Positions 49,490 to 61,286 of a DNA stretch of 64,000 nt are shown here, one piece after another. Source of the stretch: Prunus persica (Eukaryota > Streptophyta > Magnoliopsida > Rosales > Rosaceae). Position 1 is the stretch's first letter. Every line of letters starts with the position of its first letter. The position numbers and the translations under genes were made by a program. The notes under the pieces are model-generated. The model did not search any database. It was not told the DNA's origin and worked only from the letters and a program-made list of their open reading frames with translations. The DNA lies in assembly GCF_000346465.2 (NCBI RefSeq), contig NC_034009.1, forward strand, positions 45,848,240-45,912,239, read 5' to 3'.

Positions 49490-50210
49490 GTTTCTGACCA
49501 TCCATGTATCTGAATGCTTCAGTCTAAACTTTGGCTTACTATAAATACCTTGCAATTTGAAGTTCAAATGTTGGGGGAGGGAGATCTGCATTTTGAACCT
49601 CAAGCCTAAAAGTAATACTCAAGCTGATCATTCATTGCCTCTACAATTTCCCTACCATCTTTACACATATCAATTGGTGATTGGGCATGTGCTAAGGTTA
49701 GACCGCTGACTAGAGGTGTCAAATGAGTCCGGCCAAATTGGCCTGAATAATTTAGAACGGCCCAACTCATTTAGAGTTGGCTCATTAGGGTTTTGGTTCC
49801 AATTCATACTTTTGAATATTTGTCAATAACCACGCATTAAACGTTGTAAAAACTGGATAGTAATGGATGGTATTATTTCCCACGTTTGGCCACGTTCAAT
49901 CAAATTGGACAAATGGGCGCACAAGCGAATGCATTGCCCACGTTTGCATGTATCTGAATGCTTCAGTCTAGACTACAGCTTAACAAGTACCTTTTAATTT
50001 GAAGTTCAAATGTATCGTGTAACTACAATTTTGTTATTTTGAAACAAGGGATGTTGGGAAGGGAGAACTGCACATTGAACCTCAGGCCTAAGAATGAATA
50101 GTCAAGTTGATCTCCATTGCCACTACAATTTCGCTGCCGTGTTTACATGTATCTGTCTGTGGTTGGGTCACTCCGAAGGTTAGACCGCTAGCTAGAGATG
50201 TAAAAACGAT
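49490..50210. repeat. Diverged direct duplication, period about 445 bp
   Basis: 49505-49725 and 49947-50205 share in order ATGTATCTGAATGCTTCAGT, ATTTGAAGTTCAAATGT, GAACCTCA, CTACAATTTC and AGGTTAGACCGCT. No coding potential. Confidence 0.6.
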
Positions 50211-50607
50211 GGGGAAAGTGGGTACGTTCTAACAATTTTGTTAAATATATTGCGAGAAAGGAGGTGCCATAAAAATTTATATAAGAGAATCATGTTGGTA
50301 AGCTATATAAACAATATAAAATGGCATCAACGGAGTTTAGTCCAGTAGAAAAATATTTTAATTTGCAAACTAGTAGTCTCAGGTTCGAAACTTCATGACA
50401 GCTTAGTAGTGTGTATGAGAAACCTCATTCTTCTTATAGTTTAAACTACCACTTGTATTTTAGAAAACACAATATAAAATGTTGTATTAAACAAACAATA
50501 TAAAATGTCTATGTTATGTTTTTAGTATTTTTTTTATTTTAAGAACATGTTTTTAGTATTTAGAAAATGATTAAAAAAAAGGTCATTCGCACAAGACAAA
50601 ATATTTA

Positions 50608-50809
50608 AATGGTCCAGCCTCTTCAAAATTGGACAAACCGATCTAGGTATTATATGACAATAACTTGAAATAACTCTTCAGTCAGTGTCTAACAGTGACT
50701 CGAGAGTTCAATTTTATGTCACTGTCCGACAGTAACATAAGAGTTATTTTATGTCACTGTCGGACAATAACTGGATCGATTTGTCTAATTTTTGAGAAAC
50801 TAGACCATT
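50608..50809. mobile_element. Small palindromic MITE (202 bp)
   Basis: Inverted arms AATGGTCCAGCCTCTTCAAA and its near complement at the right end (TTGAGAAACTAGACCATT), with TTA on both sides (50605-50607 and 50810-50812). Inside, the phrase TGTCACTGTC.GACA is repeated. Confidence 0.6.
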
Positions 50810-50812
50810 TTA

Positions 50813-51775
50813 TCTTCGTGACCTCCATTTTGTCTTTATTATGTTTAGTGAATAAAATTAAGGTGGGAAATCACCACTCTTAAGTTAAGTCAATAATAAA
50901 AGTTAGGGGTCATTTAGTAAGTAACAATATCTTTACCCATACTTTTTCTCACTTCTTGTGAGTTTTACTTTCCATGATGTATGCGTATGCAGATAGTTTT
51001 AACTTTAAATAAAGAAAAATATATTTCCGTGTCTTTCGCTCCTGGATTTGGGGTTCGATCGAAGCGAGAGCGCTGAGGTCCTTTGCCCCAAGTCTGAAGA
51101 TCCACTGTTTGTATATATATTTTTCTGTCCGAGTCACTGACTCAGTACGCATATGTCTGCCTGTCTTCGTTATTCTCAACAAAAACATTCCTGAGAGTTG
51201 AGCTGAAATACCCTTCCAAGAAAAGGTACTTCCTTTCTTCTACATTTCTTTTCATTTACTTCTTCTTTTTTGGCGGTTGGGTTCTCCTTGGATCCTTTGC
51301 TTCTTGGGCTTCTTTCATGGCAGCTGAGAATTTCTGGATCTGGGTTTTTAGTATTATTGCGTTTTAAAGGTATAGGTTGATGTATATACTCCAATTATGT
51401 GTAGGGTTTGAAATTCTTTGCATTCAGTTGTTCGTGTTGGTAATTTTGGTTCCAGTAAAGATTGGTTCTTTTTGTTTTCCTCCGTGGATTTTTTTTTATT
51501 GTGATTTCGAGGGTTTAAAGCTTGATGGTTTGCTTAGTTAAGAATGAATGCTAAAATTTGTGAGTTTGGGGTGTTGAAAGTTTGTGCTTTTGAGTTTTGA
51601 GCTGATAAACCCTGAATGAACTGTAGGTGTACTTCGAAATGTTGGCAATGTTCATGGTATGATGCATCAAATTTAGCTGAATCAGAGACGGGTTTCTATT
51701 GATTTTTTATTTTGAATTCTGTAGTTTTTGGAATATCCTGAGGCCTTTGTTGTTGGAATCTTGTGGGTTGTGACC
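50813..51775. other. Upstream region of the BYPASS1/ROH1-like gene
   Basis: Probably promoter and leader. A 5' UTR intron is plausible between AAGAAAAG|GTACTT (about 51226) and TTGAATTCTGTAG (ending about 51724). Confidence 0.4.
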
Positions 51776-52969
51776 ATGCCTTCTACGCACAATCCGGGTT
51801 CTTCTTCACCTTTGACTTCATTTGGTCGCTCGATTTGGAGTCGGCGAGAACCGTTTCATTCCATTGAAGCTGATCATGAGTCCAGTGAACAGGAATTAGA
51901 GCTGCAATCATTTCAAAAACTTGTTGTAGATCTATTTCATGACTTGTCAGCTGTTAGTGCTGATGAATTGCTCTCTATTGCGTGGATTCGGAAACTTTTG
52001 GATGTTTTTGTTTGTTGCCTAGACGAATTCAGGGTTCTCTTGTTGAAAAACAAGGCACAGGTTTCTAAACCTCCCTTGGACCATTGGGCTGATGAATACT
52101 TAGATAGGAGCTTGAAGGCACTTGACATTTGCAATGCCACTTGTGATGGGATTGAGAAGATTCGTACATGGCATAAGCATTTGGAGATTGTAATGTGTGC
52201 CTTAGAATCTCGAAAGAGGGCATTTTCTGAGGGCCAATTCCGTCGAGCAAGAAAGGCTTTGATGGATTTGACACTTGAAATGCTTGATGAGAGAGACTCT
52301 GGGTCTGTGTTTTCTCACCGGAACTGGTCTTTTGGGCGAAATAACCCAAGAAAGGATGCTCGTCGTCGTCAACACTCATCTGGGAACTCATCTGGGCATT
52401 CCCGCTCTCACTCATGGAGCATATCCAATTCTTGGTCTGCAGCTAAGCAGCTCCAATCAATTGCAAACAACTTGATAGCACCTCGTGGGAATGAGATTAT
52501 TGCAACCAATGGGCTTGCAGGCTCTGTTTACACAATGAGTTCTGTGCTCACTTTTGTTTTGTCGGCTCTTGTGGCTGCAATTCCTTGTCAGGATCGAGGT
52601 CTTGGTACGCATTTTTCAATTCCACAGCAGTACTCCTGGGGTATCCCATTAATCTCACTTCACGAACGGATAATAGAGGAATCAAAGAAGCGAGAACGCC
52701 AGAACTCTAATGGATTGCTGAGGGAGATTTATCATGTTGAGAGATGTGCACGCCACATGACAGACTTGGTCGATGTGGTTCAGTTTCCATTGACAGAGGA
52801 ACAGAAAGTGGAAGTTGAACAAGAACTGCAGGAGTTAGCATCGATTTGCGAAAAATTTAAGAATGGACTGGATCCTCTGGAACGACAAATCAGGGAAGTA
52901 TTCCGTAGGATTATGAATTGCAGAACCGAGGGTCTTGAAATTTTGAGTAGGGCAAACAATCTGGAGTAA
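51776..52969 (+). CDS. BYPASS1-related / ROH1-like protein (DUF793 family)
   Basis: A single-exon frame of 397 residues starting MPSTHNPGSSSPLTSFGRSI, the usual family start; a longer in-frame start at 51728 lies in the leader. Helical, charged N-terminal half (FQKLVVDLFHDLSAVSADEL; LDRSLKALDICNATCDGIEK), a Ser/Arg/His-rich middle at about 195-220, then a hydrophobic stretch at about 249-270 (SSVLTFVLSALVAAIPC), and a conserved C-terminal helical part (VVQFPLTEEQKVEVEQELQE). The family includes Arabidopsis BPS1, which restrains a root-to-shoot signal, and ROH1, which binds exocyst EXO70 subunits. Which of these roles applies here cannot be told from sequence. Confidence 0.9.
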   Translation: MPSTHNPGSSSPLTSFGRSIWSRREPFHSIEADHESSEQELELQSFQKLVVDLFHDLSAVSADELLSIAWIRKLLDVFVCCLDEFRVLLLKNKAQVSKPPLDHWADEYLDRSLKALDICNATCDGIEKIRTWHKHLEIVMCALESRKRAFSEGQFRRARKALMDLTLEMLDERDSGSVFSHRNWSFGRNNPRKDARRRQHSSGNSSGHSRSHSWSISNSWSAAKQLQSIANNLIAPRGNEIIATNGLAGSVYTMSSVLTFVLSALVAAIPCQDRGLGTHFSIPQQYSWGIPLISLHERIIEESKKRERQNSNGLLREIYHVERCARHMTDLVDVVQFPLTEEQKVEVEQELQELASICEKFKNGLDPLERQIREVFRRIMNCRTEGLEILSRANNLE

Positions 52970-54729
52970 CTCAAAGTAGATAAATTTCTACCTAGAGCAG
53001 TGTACAAATTTCCAAACATATTGTTGTTTTGCGTATTTCCGAGTTTGCAAGGAGAGAGGAAGTAAGATGGTGATCAGCAACAATACAGAGGTTAAACAAG
53101 CATCTTGAAAGTATTTCTTTAATTTCTTGAACAAACATTGTAACTTCTTTTTCTGGGTCTTTTGGTAAAATTATTTCTTCTTCTTTTTCTTCCCCCGGTC
53201 TGTATGTCACAGTTTGGTTTGTATATGTTATGTTTTAAAAGTCCTATTCTAATTTACTTACATTTTTCCTCTAACTCAGTATTCTCCGATATATACATAA
53301 CTCAATCGTATCTAGTTGCATTTCTGGAGTGTTTTAGCTCCGTCTTCAGATGTGTTATGTGTTCTGAAGTTCTTTGCTTTAGTTTATCATATTCATGGTC
53401 TGAGGTTCTTTGATTGTGTTAACGTTTGGCTGTTAACCATAACCTTGATCTCATGGAGTTTGAGATTTGTACAATATATTATAGATTCATTGGCATCAAA
53501 CTATCATATAAACAGCCACATTAATCTGCAAGAGATTTTTTTTAAACTCTGGCCCTCCCATTCCTAGTATCTCAACATTTTCTCCTATCAAAACCAAGTT
53601 TGTCAAATGGCCACTCCCCAGATTCCCTTATTATGTGAAATACATGTTACCCTGTGTTCATGTTTAATCTTTCAATAGGAATAGGATAATAATTGGCTGC
53701 TGAAAGAGGAGAGGATGAACTCCTCATGAAATGAAGATGTGTTCAATTGGAAATGAGGATTGGAAAAAATAAATTAAAAAAATTAAAACCTTGAAACGTA
53801 ACACCCAGAGGTAAGAGCCCCACCCAACCACCCGACAACTCTGCCACCCAGAGGCAAAAACTTGGAACTCTTTATTCAAGGAGTCTCTTCTTTCAGGACC
53901 CTTGCATTGTTCCTGAAACAGTTTAATGGGAATGACGACTTCCATACCTAGCCCTTCTCTCATTACTCATAAGTTAACATGCCCTCAAGTAAAACAAACA
54001 AGCTTTTTAGGTGAAAAGGAACACACCAAGGCAATTTTAGCCCTAAAATAAACGGAAAAACTTGTATGAAATGGGAATTGCATTGTTTTACTATTCCTAG
54101 CCAATCACAGAGTGCCAGGTAGAAAAGTTATCACATGTTGTCTACGGTGGTTGGCCAGGAATAGCAAAACAGTGCTATCCCCGTTTCACACAAGTGTTTC
54201 TCCTAAACAAGGGATTGATCTATTTAAAACCAATACTTATTAAACTTTCGTATATCATTCTCACATAAAATCGTAAAGGAAGTTTAGTACGATGTACCAT
54301 ACTGGAGTAAAGTAACATTAGTGTTATATATTAGTCCATGGTCTAGTTCTATCAGCTTGGCCTTCGATCAGCATCAAGGGCAACCAAGCTTTCTGTAAAT
54401 GAGAAGGTTATTTTCATTTTCTACAATATTAACTACAAGAGCCGGCATATGTTTGTCAAGGATCTCCCACAAGCCGTCGATTGAAGGGCATCCACCATTA
54501 GTTGTATTCAAATTAATTCAAATCCTCAGCTGTACCATGCTTCTCTTTACAAATCCACGTCGACTACTTAAAGATATTACCACCAACAGCTAATCAGCCC
54601 TCAGACTGTTTTTCCCTTCTTCCCCTTTCCCCCTTTTTTCAGTATTTATCTACTAAACCTTTGACCGTCTTCTTGCTCCGTGCAATTCCTTTATATAACT
54701 GACTCCAGACCACATAGTAGGTACTGCAT
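52970..54729. other. Intergenic between convergent genes
   Basis: No gene recognised. It holds the small foldback element at 54050-54207. Confidence 0.35.
54050..54207. mobile_element. Small foldback element
   Basis: The left arm (GAAAAACTTGTATGAAATGG .. CTATTCCTAGCCAA) is the near reverse complement of the right arm (TTGGCCAGGAATAGC .. CACACAAGTGTTTC). Arms are about 55 bp with a loop of about 45 bp. No coding capacity. Confidence 0.65.
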
Positions 54730-57700
54730 CTACCAGTGCACTGAATGCACTCTCCGAAGAACACGTGGTGGTCTCCGCTGCTCTACAATAGGAATGAGGT
54801 TCTCCATGAGCTGCATGTGGAGAGAGAGAGAGAGAGAGATTAGATTTAGATCGTTTATTAGCACTTCTAAGATTCAACCATGTATATAAGGAAGAAACGA
54901 TATGAGCAAGTTCACTGTCATTATGTGGTTGAATTTGATCTAAATCATGGATCACATTGCATATTGGTGTGGAAAAAAAAATCCAGATTATGAACAGTTT
55001 ATCTTGTCTCGAATTGTATGAGGCTAACAGATAAATAAATAATTTTAATACAATCAGACCACTTTATGAAAGGGTAACATACAACTTAGGTTCCAGATAC
55101 AGGCCCAAAGTCAACTTAATCAACATGCTCAACGCTTCAGAGATTTTGTTGATATCATCTTTTAATTGCAATTAACTCAGTTATTAAAAGACTTTTTAGT
55201 TGAATGGCCTTGTAAACGTTCATGTTCACGCACTAGGTTGAGTGCCGACACTTCTGGGTTTCCCTCATACTAATTAACTCAAAAGAACACAAATTATAAT
55301 CTTCTTTTTCGGTAAAAACCACAATAACATCATGGAAAAGTACCAAAGACATTTGAACATAATGAGAAGTTAGCTGCCCTCTAATTTGAATCTACAGAGG
55401 CTGTCATGCCTATTACAGGAAGAGTATGAGCTCTCTCCCTTGTTTCTCTTGCATCAGAAAGGTTCAAGGAGGAAATGGAACCTTTTGGAACGGATATCCG
55501 TTCATCAACAACAGGTTACATCTTATAAAAAATAATCTGAATCTTGTGCACCTAAATGATTTCTACCCATCCCATTATTACTGGTAATTATTCTGACCCT
55601 CTTCTCTCCTTCCTTGGATTATCTTTCCTCTTTCCTAGTATTGTTTGGAATTTGACCCGGTGACCTCAATATGGGTTGTAAACAGAGAGCCAAGGATCAA
55701 ATGAGTGGTAAATCATGTTACAATTTGTAGTAAATTCCACTGTTTTTTTTAAGCTGATAGTTTCAGAAGAATATTTATCTTAGTTTGCACTTAAACTTTG
55801 TAAGACCTCAGTTGTTCATATCTAGTTATCACCAAATAAAAAGGAAACACCCACCGTTAGGGTTTAGTTACATACTACAGACAGCATGCAGAGCCTAAGA
55901 ACACTATAGTTAATATTTATTCAGTCCAAATAACACAGAAACATATTGACAGCAACAAGCCCTTCATGCAGTGTTTAACGTTTAGCTACATACTACATTC
56001 AATGTGAACATTTTGAACTACACCAACATTGTGAACTAGTTGTTAAACTAGGGTTCATTTGGACTGGGACATCACAATGGACAGCAAAGCATCAGAATAA
56101 AAGAAAAGGACTGTCATTTTATACTCCAAAGCATTAACAGTTCGAAGATTATTGAACAATGATTATCAATTTGGACACCAAATTGCCACAAGAATCATAA
56201 AAGAGCAAGATAAGTTCAACAATCAAAAGTAAATAGCAGAACCAAAAGTTGTCACATGAATTTGCATGTTACATGGATAGGCTTGAGCAATAAATATTTA
56301 GATATTTGTAAGTACAATAAGCATAAAAATGGTTGCTCCAATGTATCCCCCATCAGGTCATTTATTTTTCAAATATTCAAACTACCAGTCTTTCATTGTT
56401 TACGGTATAAACAGCGTAGCCGACTTAAGACTTCCACATTAAAACTCACATGAAAAATATCTCATAATTTGTTCTTAAATTTCTTTATTGCAACTTCGTT
56501 TCTGCATAGATCTTCTAATTTGTTTTAAAATAGCATTATATTGTCAAGTAGAATACCCTGCTTGCTTGGGTATAAAGAACAACCCCCTATAATAAACACA
56601 CAAAGACATTTCACAATTCACCAGATACATACAAATTATCATGCATTCACCCACATATTCAGCCAGATTAATATAATTATATGATTTCTCTAACTCTCTC
56701 AGTGCTTGTATCGAACATTTTATTTCACATAGTTTGAGAAAGCAGTCATGAGACAACAAAGTACATACCCGCTTAAACCTCTCCTTCTTTTGCTCGGCCT
56801 GCATTCAGAATTCCAATATCTCAGAAAATTCAGAGTAGACTATGATCTAGGCATAAACTAAAAAAAGTTACAATGTAAGAAATCATCATGCTATGCAGGG
56901 AGCAATCAATTTGCGGTCATCACTTATAAATCATCAACATTTACAGAACCCAGTTCCTTGCCCAAAACTTACGAGTCAAAAGAAATGAAGCTTTAGCGAA
57001 GGAGCTTAAAAAATGTCTCAATGTGAGAAATCAGTAACTGGTTTTGAATAGACTACAATGGTGTTCATATAATTAGAACCAAAACTGTCTTTTAAACTGA
57101 ATGGTACAAGTTTATGACCAAATTTTGCAGCAGAAGATGATGTTGATGAAGAATTATACCTCTTCTCTCACTAGCCGCGCATTTTCCTCCTCTAGCTGCG
57201 TTACCAGAGATTCTAGCTCAACCGTGTAAGCCTAAAATTTCGAACAAATTAAGTTTTCAGCATGAAATCTGGCTTTTCATTTCCAATAAATTCCCAACAT
57301 ACAAAACCAAATTGAATTTAAGAATTTTCAATAGCCAAAAGAGAATCAAACCTGCTTGCGTTCCCTGGACCTGGCAGCGGACTCTCTGTTCTTGATCATC
57401 CTCCTCTGCTTCTGCTGCGTGGCCTTATCAAGCGGAGCTTCCTGCACAGCTCTCCTCTTCCCAGCTCTCCCTCCTCCACCTCCTCCCCCGCCGCCTCCAC
57501 TCGTACTCGTCGTCGTCCCGTTTCCGTACACCACCTGCCCTTGAGCAGGAGCCGGCGGCGGCTGCACCTGGAACTGCCCGTACCCAATCGGAACCCCAGC
57601 GGCACCAACGGTGACGTCATCTTCCCTCACCGCCCCAGCCCTGGTGAGAAAGTCCTCCAACGTCATCTCCTCCGGTGCAGCTGCCCGCACCTGATCCCCA

Positions 57701-58002
57701 CCGCCCTCGCCCTCCGCCGCCGCCTCCTCCACTCCCACTCCGCCGGCGACGATCTCCTTCCAGACCTCGTCCACGGTCCTGGGCTCCGCATGATGATGAT
57801 TGTTGTCGTCCATGTCGTTTGTGGTGGTGGTCGTGGTGGTGGTGTAGATGTTCTTGAGGATGTCGTCCATGGTCATGGATTGCTGCTCGTCGTTTTGGTC
57901 GTCGTCGTCGGCCATGAGAGTGGAGAGCGAACATATAGACGACTCTCTGTGCGGCAGATCCGAATTCGTCGTTGACACCACCATCTTCGAAGACGCCATC
58001 AT
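54730..58002 (-). CDS. Group A bZIP transcription factor, GBF4-like
   Basis: Four exons on the minus strand: 58002-57352, 57231-57160, 56798-56769 and 54810-54730, giving 277 residues (Arabidopsis GBF4 is about 270). Conserved N-terminal patches of ABA-related group A factors are visible: SSICSLSTL, MTMDDILKNIY, RTVDEVWKEIV and MTLEDFLTRAG. The basic region (KQRRMIKNRESAARSRERKQ, about 198-217) has the N-x7-R pattern for G-box/ABRE DNA. The zipper (leucines 223, 230, 237) follows across exons 2-4. It ends RRVHSVHW, the C-terminal Arg/Ser/Trp motif that can be a kinase and 14-3-3 site in this group. Odd features are runs of eight Thr and ten Gly. Intron 3 is 1.96 kb, so the last 26 codons lie far from the rest. 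The nucleus is the expected site of action. Confidence 0.92.
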
Positions 58003-58053
58003 CCTCGGAACCCAAGCGGATTTCCAGGCTCTACCCGCTCTGATTTGATTTGA

Positions 58054-58082
58054 TTTCTTCTTCTTCTTCTTCTTCTTCTTCA
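58054..58082. repeat. (TTC)n tract in the bZIP leader
   Basis: About nine TTC units upstream of the bZIP start codon, read as GAA on its coding strand; probably 5' UTR. Confidence 0.7.
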
Positions 58083-58860
58083 GATTCTTTTTTCTTTTTT
58101 CTTTTAATTAATTAGTTTCTAGGCTCTTTACGGTTTTCTAGAATTCCAAACCAAACCAAACTAACAAACAAAACAACCAAACTCTCTGTGGACTCCTCTG
58201 TTCTGTCCGCCTGCCACACCTCACCTCACCTCACTCTATGCGTGTGTTACTTATTAGTTCTAATATCACTAACTCATCATCATTCTTAGATTTAAATTAA
58301 TCATTATCCAATCATTAACAGTCGTAAATCGTGATTAATAATATGCTTGCCGATTCGCACTTAAAATCCACCATTATTGTTCTTTTAGCCGACCTAGAGC
58401 ATCTCTTTAACGCCTCTACATTTACAATATCCAAATTTCACCTCCACATTTTCAATTTTTTTTTTTTAAAAAAAAAAGTATTGTCATGCGGCTAGATCGT
58501 TAGAGTATTCTATTTATAAAGTATCGACGCATGGCTATACTCTTTAAACATATTTTCACATTGCACCAATAATAAAAATATGGATTTCTCTGTATGCTTA
58601 TCTTTTGAGGTGCCCTTTGTAAAAATCCCACATCAAAAATCCACACTCCTATAAAGGTGTTTATAAATAGAGCACTATAATGGCTTAGTAAGAGTGGTTA
58701 ACAGTGGAGAGCTGGGTTAATGGACTTGGCTATAGGCTCGGCTTTGATTAATAATAATTATATTAATCAAAGACTTGGGCCTTGGGCTCTATAGAAATTT
58801 AAATAAGACACCCAAACGAAAATAAGTTATATAGCGACCGAACTTTTAAGTTGTAAAGAG
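58083..58860. other. bZIP upstream region, with two decayed hairpin units
   Basis: Promoter side of the bZIP gene to about 58400. Decayed units ATGCGGCTAGATCGTTAGAG and GTATCGACGCATGGCTATAC lie at about 58488 and 58532. 58780-58860 carries the phrase AATAAGACACCCAAACGAAA that also precedes the second array. Confidence 0.45.
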
Positions 58861-58885
58861 GTGCTCTTTTTTAAAAATAAAATAA

Positions 58886-59445
58886 ATTAAAATAGTCTAG
58901 CCGAACGGCTATACTCGGTTTTTTGATTTTTTTGTTTGAAATAGTATAGCTACGGCTGTACTCGGTTTTTTTATTTTTTTTGCATAAAATAGTATAGCTG
59001 AACGGCTATACTCGGTTTTTGATTTTTTGTTTAAAACAGTTTAGCCGCACGGCTGTACTCTGTTTTTGATTTTTTTTGTTTAAAATCATATAGCCGCGCG
59101 GCTGTATAGTATAACCGCACAGCTGTAATCGATTTTTTGATTTTTTTTTCTTTAAAATAGTACAGCAGTGAGTGTAGCCGCACGGCTATACTCCGCTATT
59201 GATTTTTGTTTAATATAGTATAGCCGCGCGCCTATACGTTTTCTAAATTATTTTTAAATAGTGTAGCCGCACGGCTGTACTCGGTTTTTAATTTTTTTTA
59301 ATTCAAAATTGTATAGCCGAGCGGCTGTACTTGGTTTTTCTATTTTTTCTTTTGTTTTATATAGTATATGCGTACGGCTATACTCTGTTTTTTGATTTTT
59401 TACTTAATATAGTATAGTAGAACGGTTGTACTCGGTTTTTCTATT
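58886..59445. repeat. Hairpin array 1, period about 50 bp
   Basis: About 12 units of (A)GTATAGCCG-NN-CGGCTGTAC(TCGG) separated by GTTTTTGATTTTTTTGTTTAAAAT, starting at about 58893, 58942, 58987, 59035, 59085, 59111, 59157, 59216, 59259, 59310, 59361 and 59409. Most right arms read GGCTGTAC where the left arm would predict GGCTATAC. Confidence 0.9.
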
Positions 59446-59950
59446 TTTTAAAAAATTTCTTAATCAGTCAAATTATTAATTATATTGTAATTATTAATTC
59501 TTTAGTGAATAATTAGTATTAAATATTAGAATTAACTTCATTAATTTTGATAAATAGTATTTCTATTTTTCCATTTTTTTGTTTAATATTTACTAAGTAA
59601 ATAATAACTAAGACGTAATTACTAATCCAAGTGATTAGAAAAGTGAAATCCATATTATGCTACATAAAAAGTATATCCGCTTGGCTATACGATTAAAATA
59701 TTATAGGCTCTTGGGCTCTATGAAAATTTAAATAAGACACCCAAACGAAAATAAGTAATTTACTAGGACTCTTTTTTTTTTTTTTTTAAATAAATATTTT
59801 TTCAACAAAAGTTTCAATAAGGCACACAAAATTCAAGTGTTACACAAAAAAAAAAAAAAATCTCACATGTTATTGAATAAAAATAATATATATTAATATA
59901 TTATGCATCAACTGAACTTTTAAGTTGTAAAGCTATCCTCTTTTTTAAAA
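59446..59950. repeat. AT-rich spacer with companion module between arrays
   Basis: Contains one isolated unit (GTATATCCGCTTGGCTATAC at about 59671), the phrase AATAAGACACCCAAACGAAA again at 59730, and a companion module (CACACAAAATTCAAGTG .. TTATTGAATAAAAATAATAT .. AACTGAACTTTTAAGTTGTA). Confidence 0.6.
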
Positions 59951-59954
59951 ATGA

Positions 59955-60430
59955 AATAAAATAGTATAGTATAGCCCCACGGCTATACTTGGTTTTTAGA
60001 TTTTTTTGGTTTCAAATAGTATCGCCGCACGGCTGGACTTGGGTTTTCGAATTTTTTGTTTAATATAGTATAGCCGGACGGCTGTACTCGATTTGTTGAT
60101 TTTTTTTCCTCTTTAAAATAGTATAGCCGCGCGGTTGCACTTGGTTTTGATTTTTTTTGTTCAAAATAGTATAGCCGACCGGCTGTACTCGGGTTTTCTA
60201 ATTTTTTGTTTGTTTTATATAATATAGACGCACGGCTATACCTTTTTTTTTGTTTACAATCGTACAGCCGAATGGCTGTACTCGGTTTTTGATTTTTTTT
60301 GTTTAAAATAGTATAGCCTATCGGCTGTATTCGGTTTTTTATTTTTTTTATTTAATATAGTATAGCCGCACGGCTGTACACGGGTTTTTATTATTTTTTT
60401 GTTTAAAATAGTATAGCCGTACTCGGTTTT
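59955..60430. repeat. Hairpin array 2, period about 50 bp
   Basis: About 10 units starting at about 59970, 60019, 60068, 60119, 60168, 60219, 60260, 60310, 60359 and 60410, with the same spacer type as array 1. The last unit is cut (AGTATAGCCGTACTCGG). The array ends just before the putative LTR element. Confidence 0.9.
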
Positions 60431-61214
60431 TGATATTTTTTTGTTTTGTTGATGCTCAAAATGGCCCGGCCAATATTGAGTCCAACTTAGTGATTAGATG
60501 TGCTGAGTCTTCGGCAGAGAAGAAGGCTGAGGCCCTTGGTGAAATGGGTTGGTGAGAGACCTGTAGAAGGTAAAAAGAGGAGAAGCAATCGTTAAGCTTC
60601 GGACACCGGTGTGGTGCCGGCCGAAGGTTCTCCGATGCCTAAGTTAGTTACAAGTAGTAATTCTGACAGAGTAACAGTAAAAGTGGGAGAATAGTTCTTG
60701 GTTTTACCTGGGTACTGTTCCCTATTTATAGGGAAGTGAAAGTGGGAGCTTTGCACAAAGTTCCAATGTGGGACTTTGTGCAAGCCGTTGTGGTGACGAC
60801 ACGTGTCCTGGAGATTAGGTTTGGTAGCTGAGAGCTTCGGCAGGTGTCTGGCACCTCGGAAGTGTGTCTTCCTTCGGCATGGGAGAAGGCGTGGCTGCCT
60901 TGGTGCTAGTCGCTTTGATGCTGGGTCTGCTCGGTTCATTATGGTGTAAACAGTAGTCCCCCAAGTTCGCGGTCGAGAAGTAATTTCTGGGTTGGGAACT
61001 TGTGAGTTTTTGTAATTGTAACCGAGCATTCCAGCTTCATTGGGAGCCGCAGGGCACTCCCTAGTCCCCCAAGTTGGCAAGCTAGGAGTTGCGTCAACAC
61101 ATGGTAGCTGGGTACCTGGGTACTGGGGGATGTTGCAGATAGGATGGGAGCTGGGTCCCTAGGGGAGCCAGACCTTCGGGGGAGCCGGGTACTTTGAAAA
61201 TTTTGGAGACTCCA

Positions 61215-61253
61215 ATTCTTTCATGGCTCCTGCCGTTCGGCAAGGGTCTAGCT

Positions 61254-61286
<33 letters not shown>

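Noticed and set aside
57541..57975. 144-codon plus-strand open frame
   Set aside because: Antisense shadow of the GC-rich first exon of the bZIP gene.
58886..60430. Regularly spaced palindromic repeats that look like a CRISPR array
   Set aside because: The sequence is plainly eukaryotic, the spacers are near-identical T-rich phrases instead of unique sequences, and there are no cas genes.
60592..61080. 162-codon minus-strand open frame
   Set aside because: Lies in LTR-like, GC-richer sequence with a TATA-like box on the plus strand; no recognisable protein.
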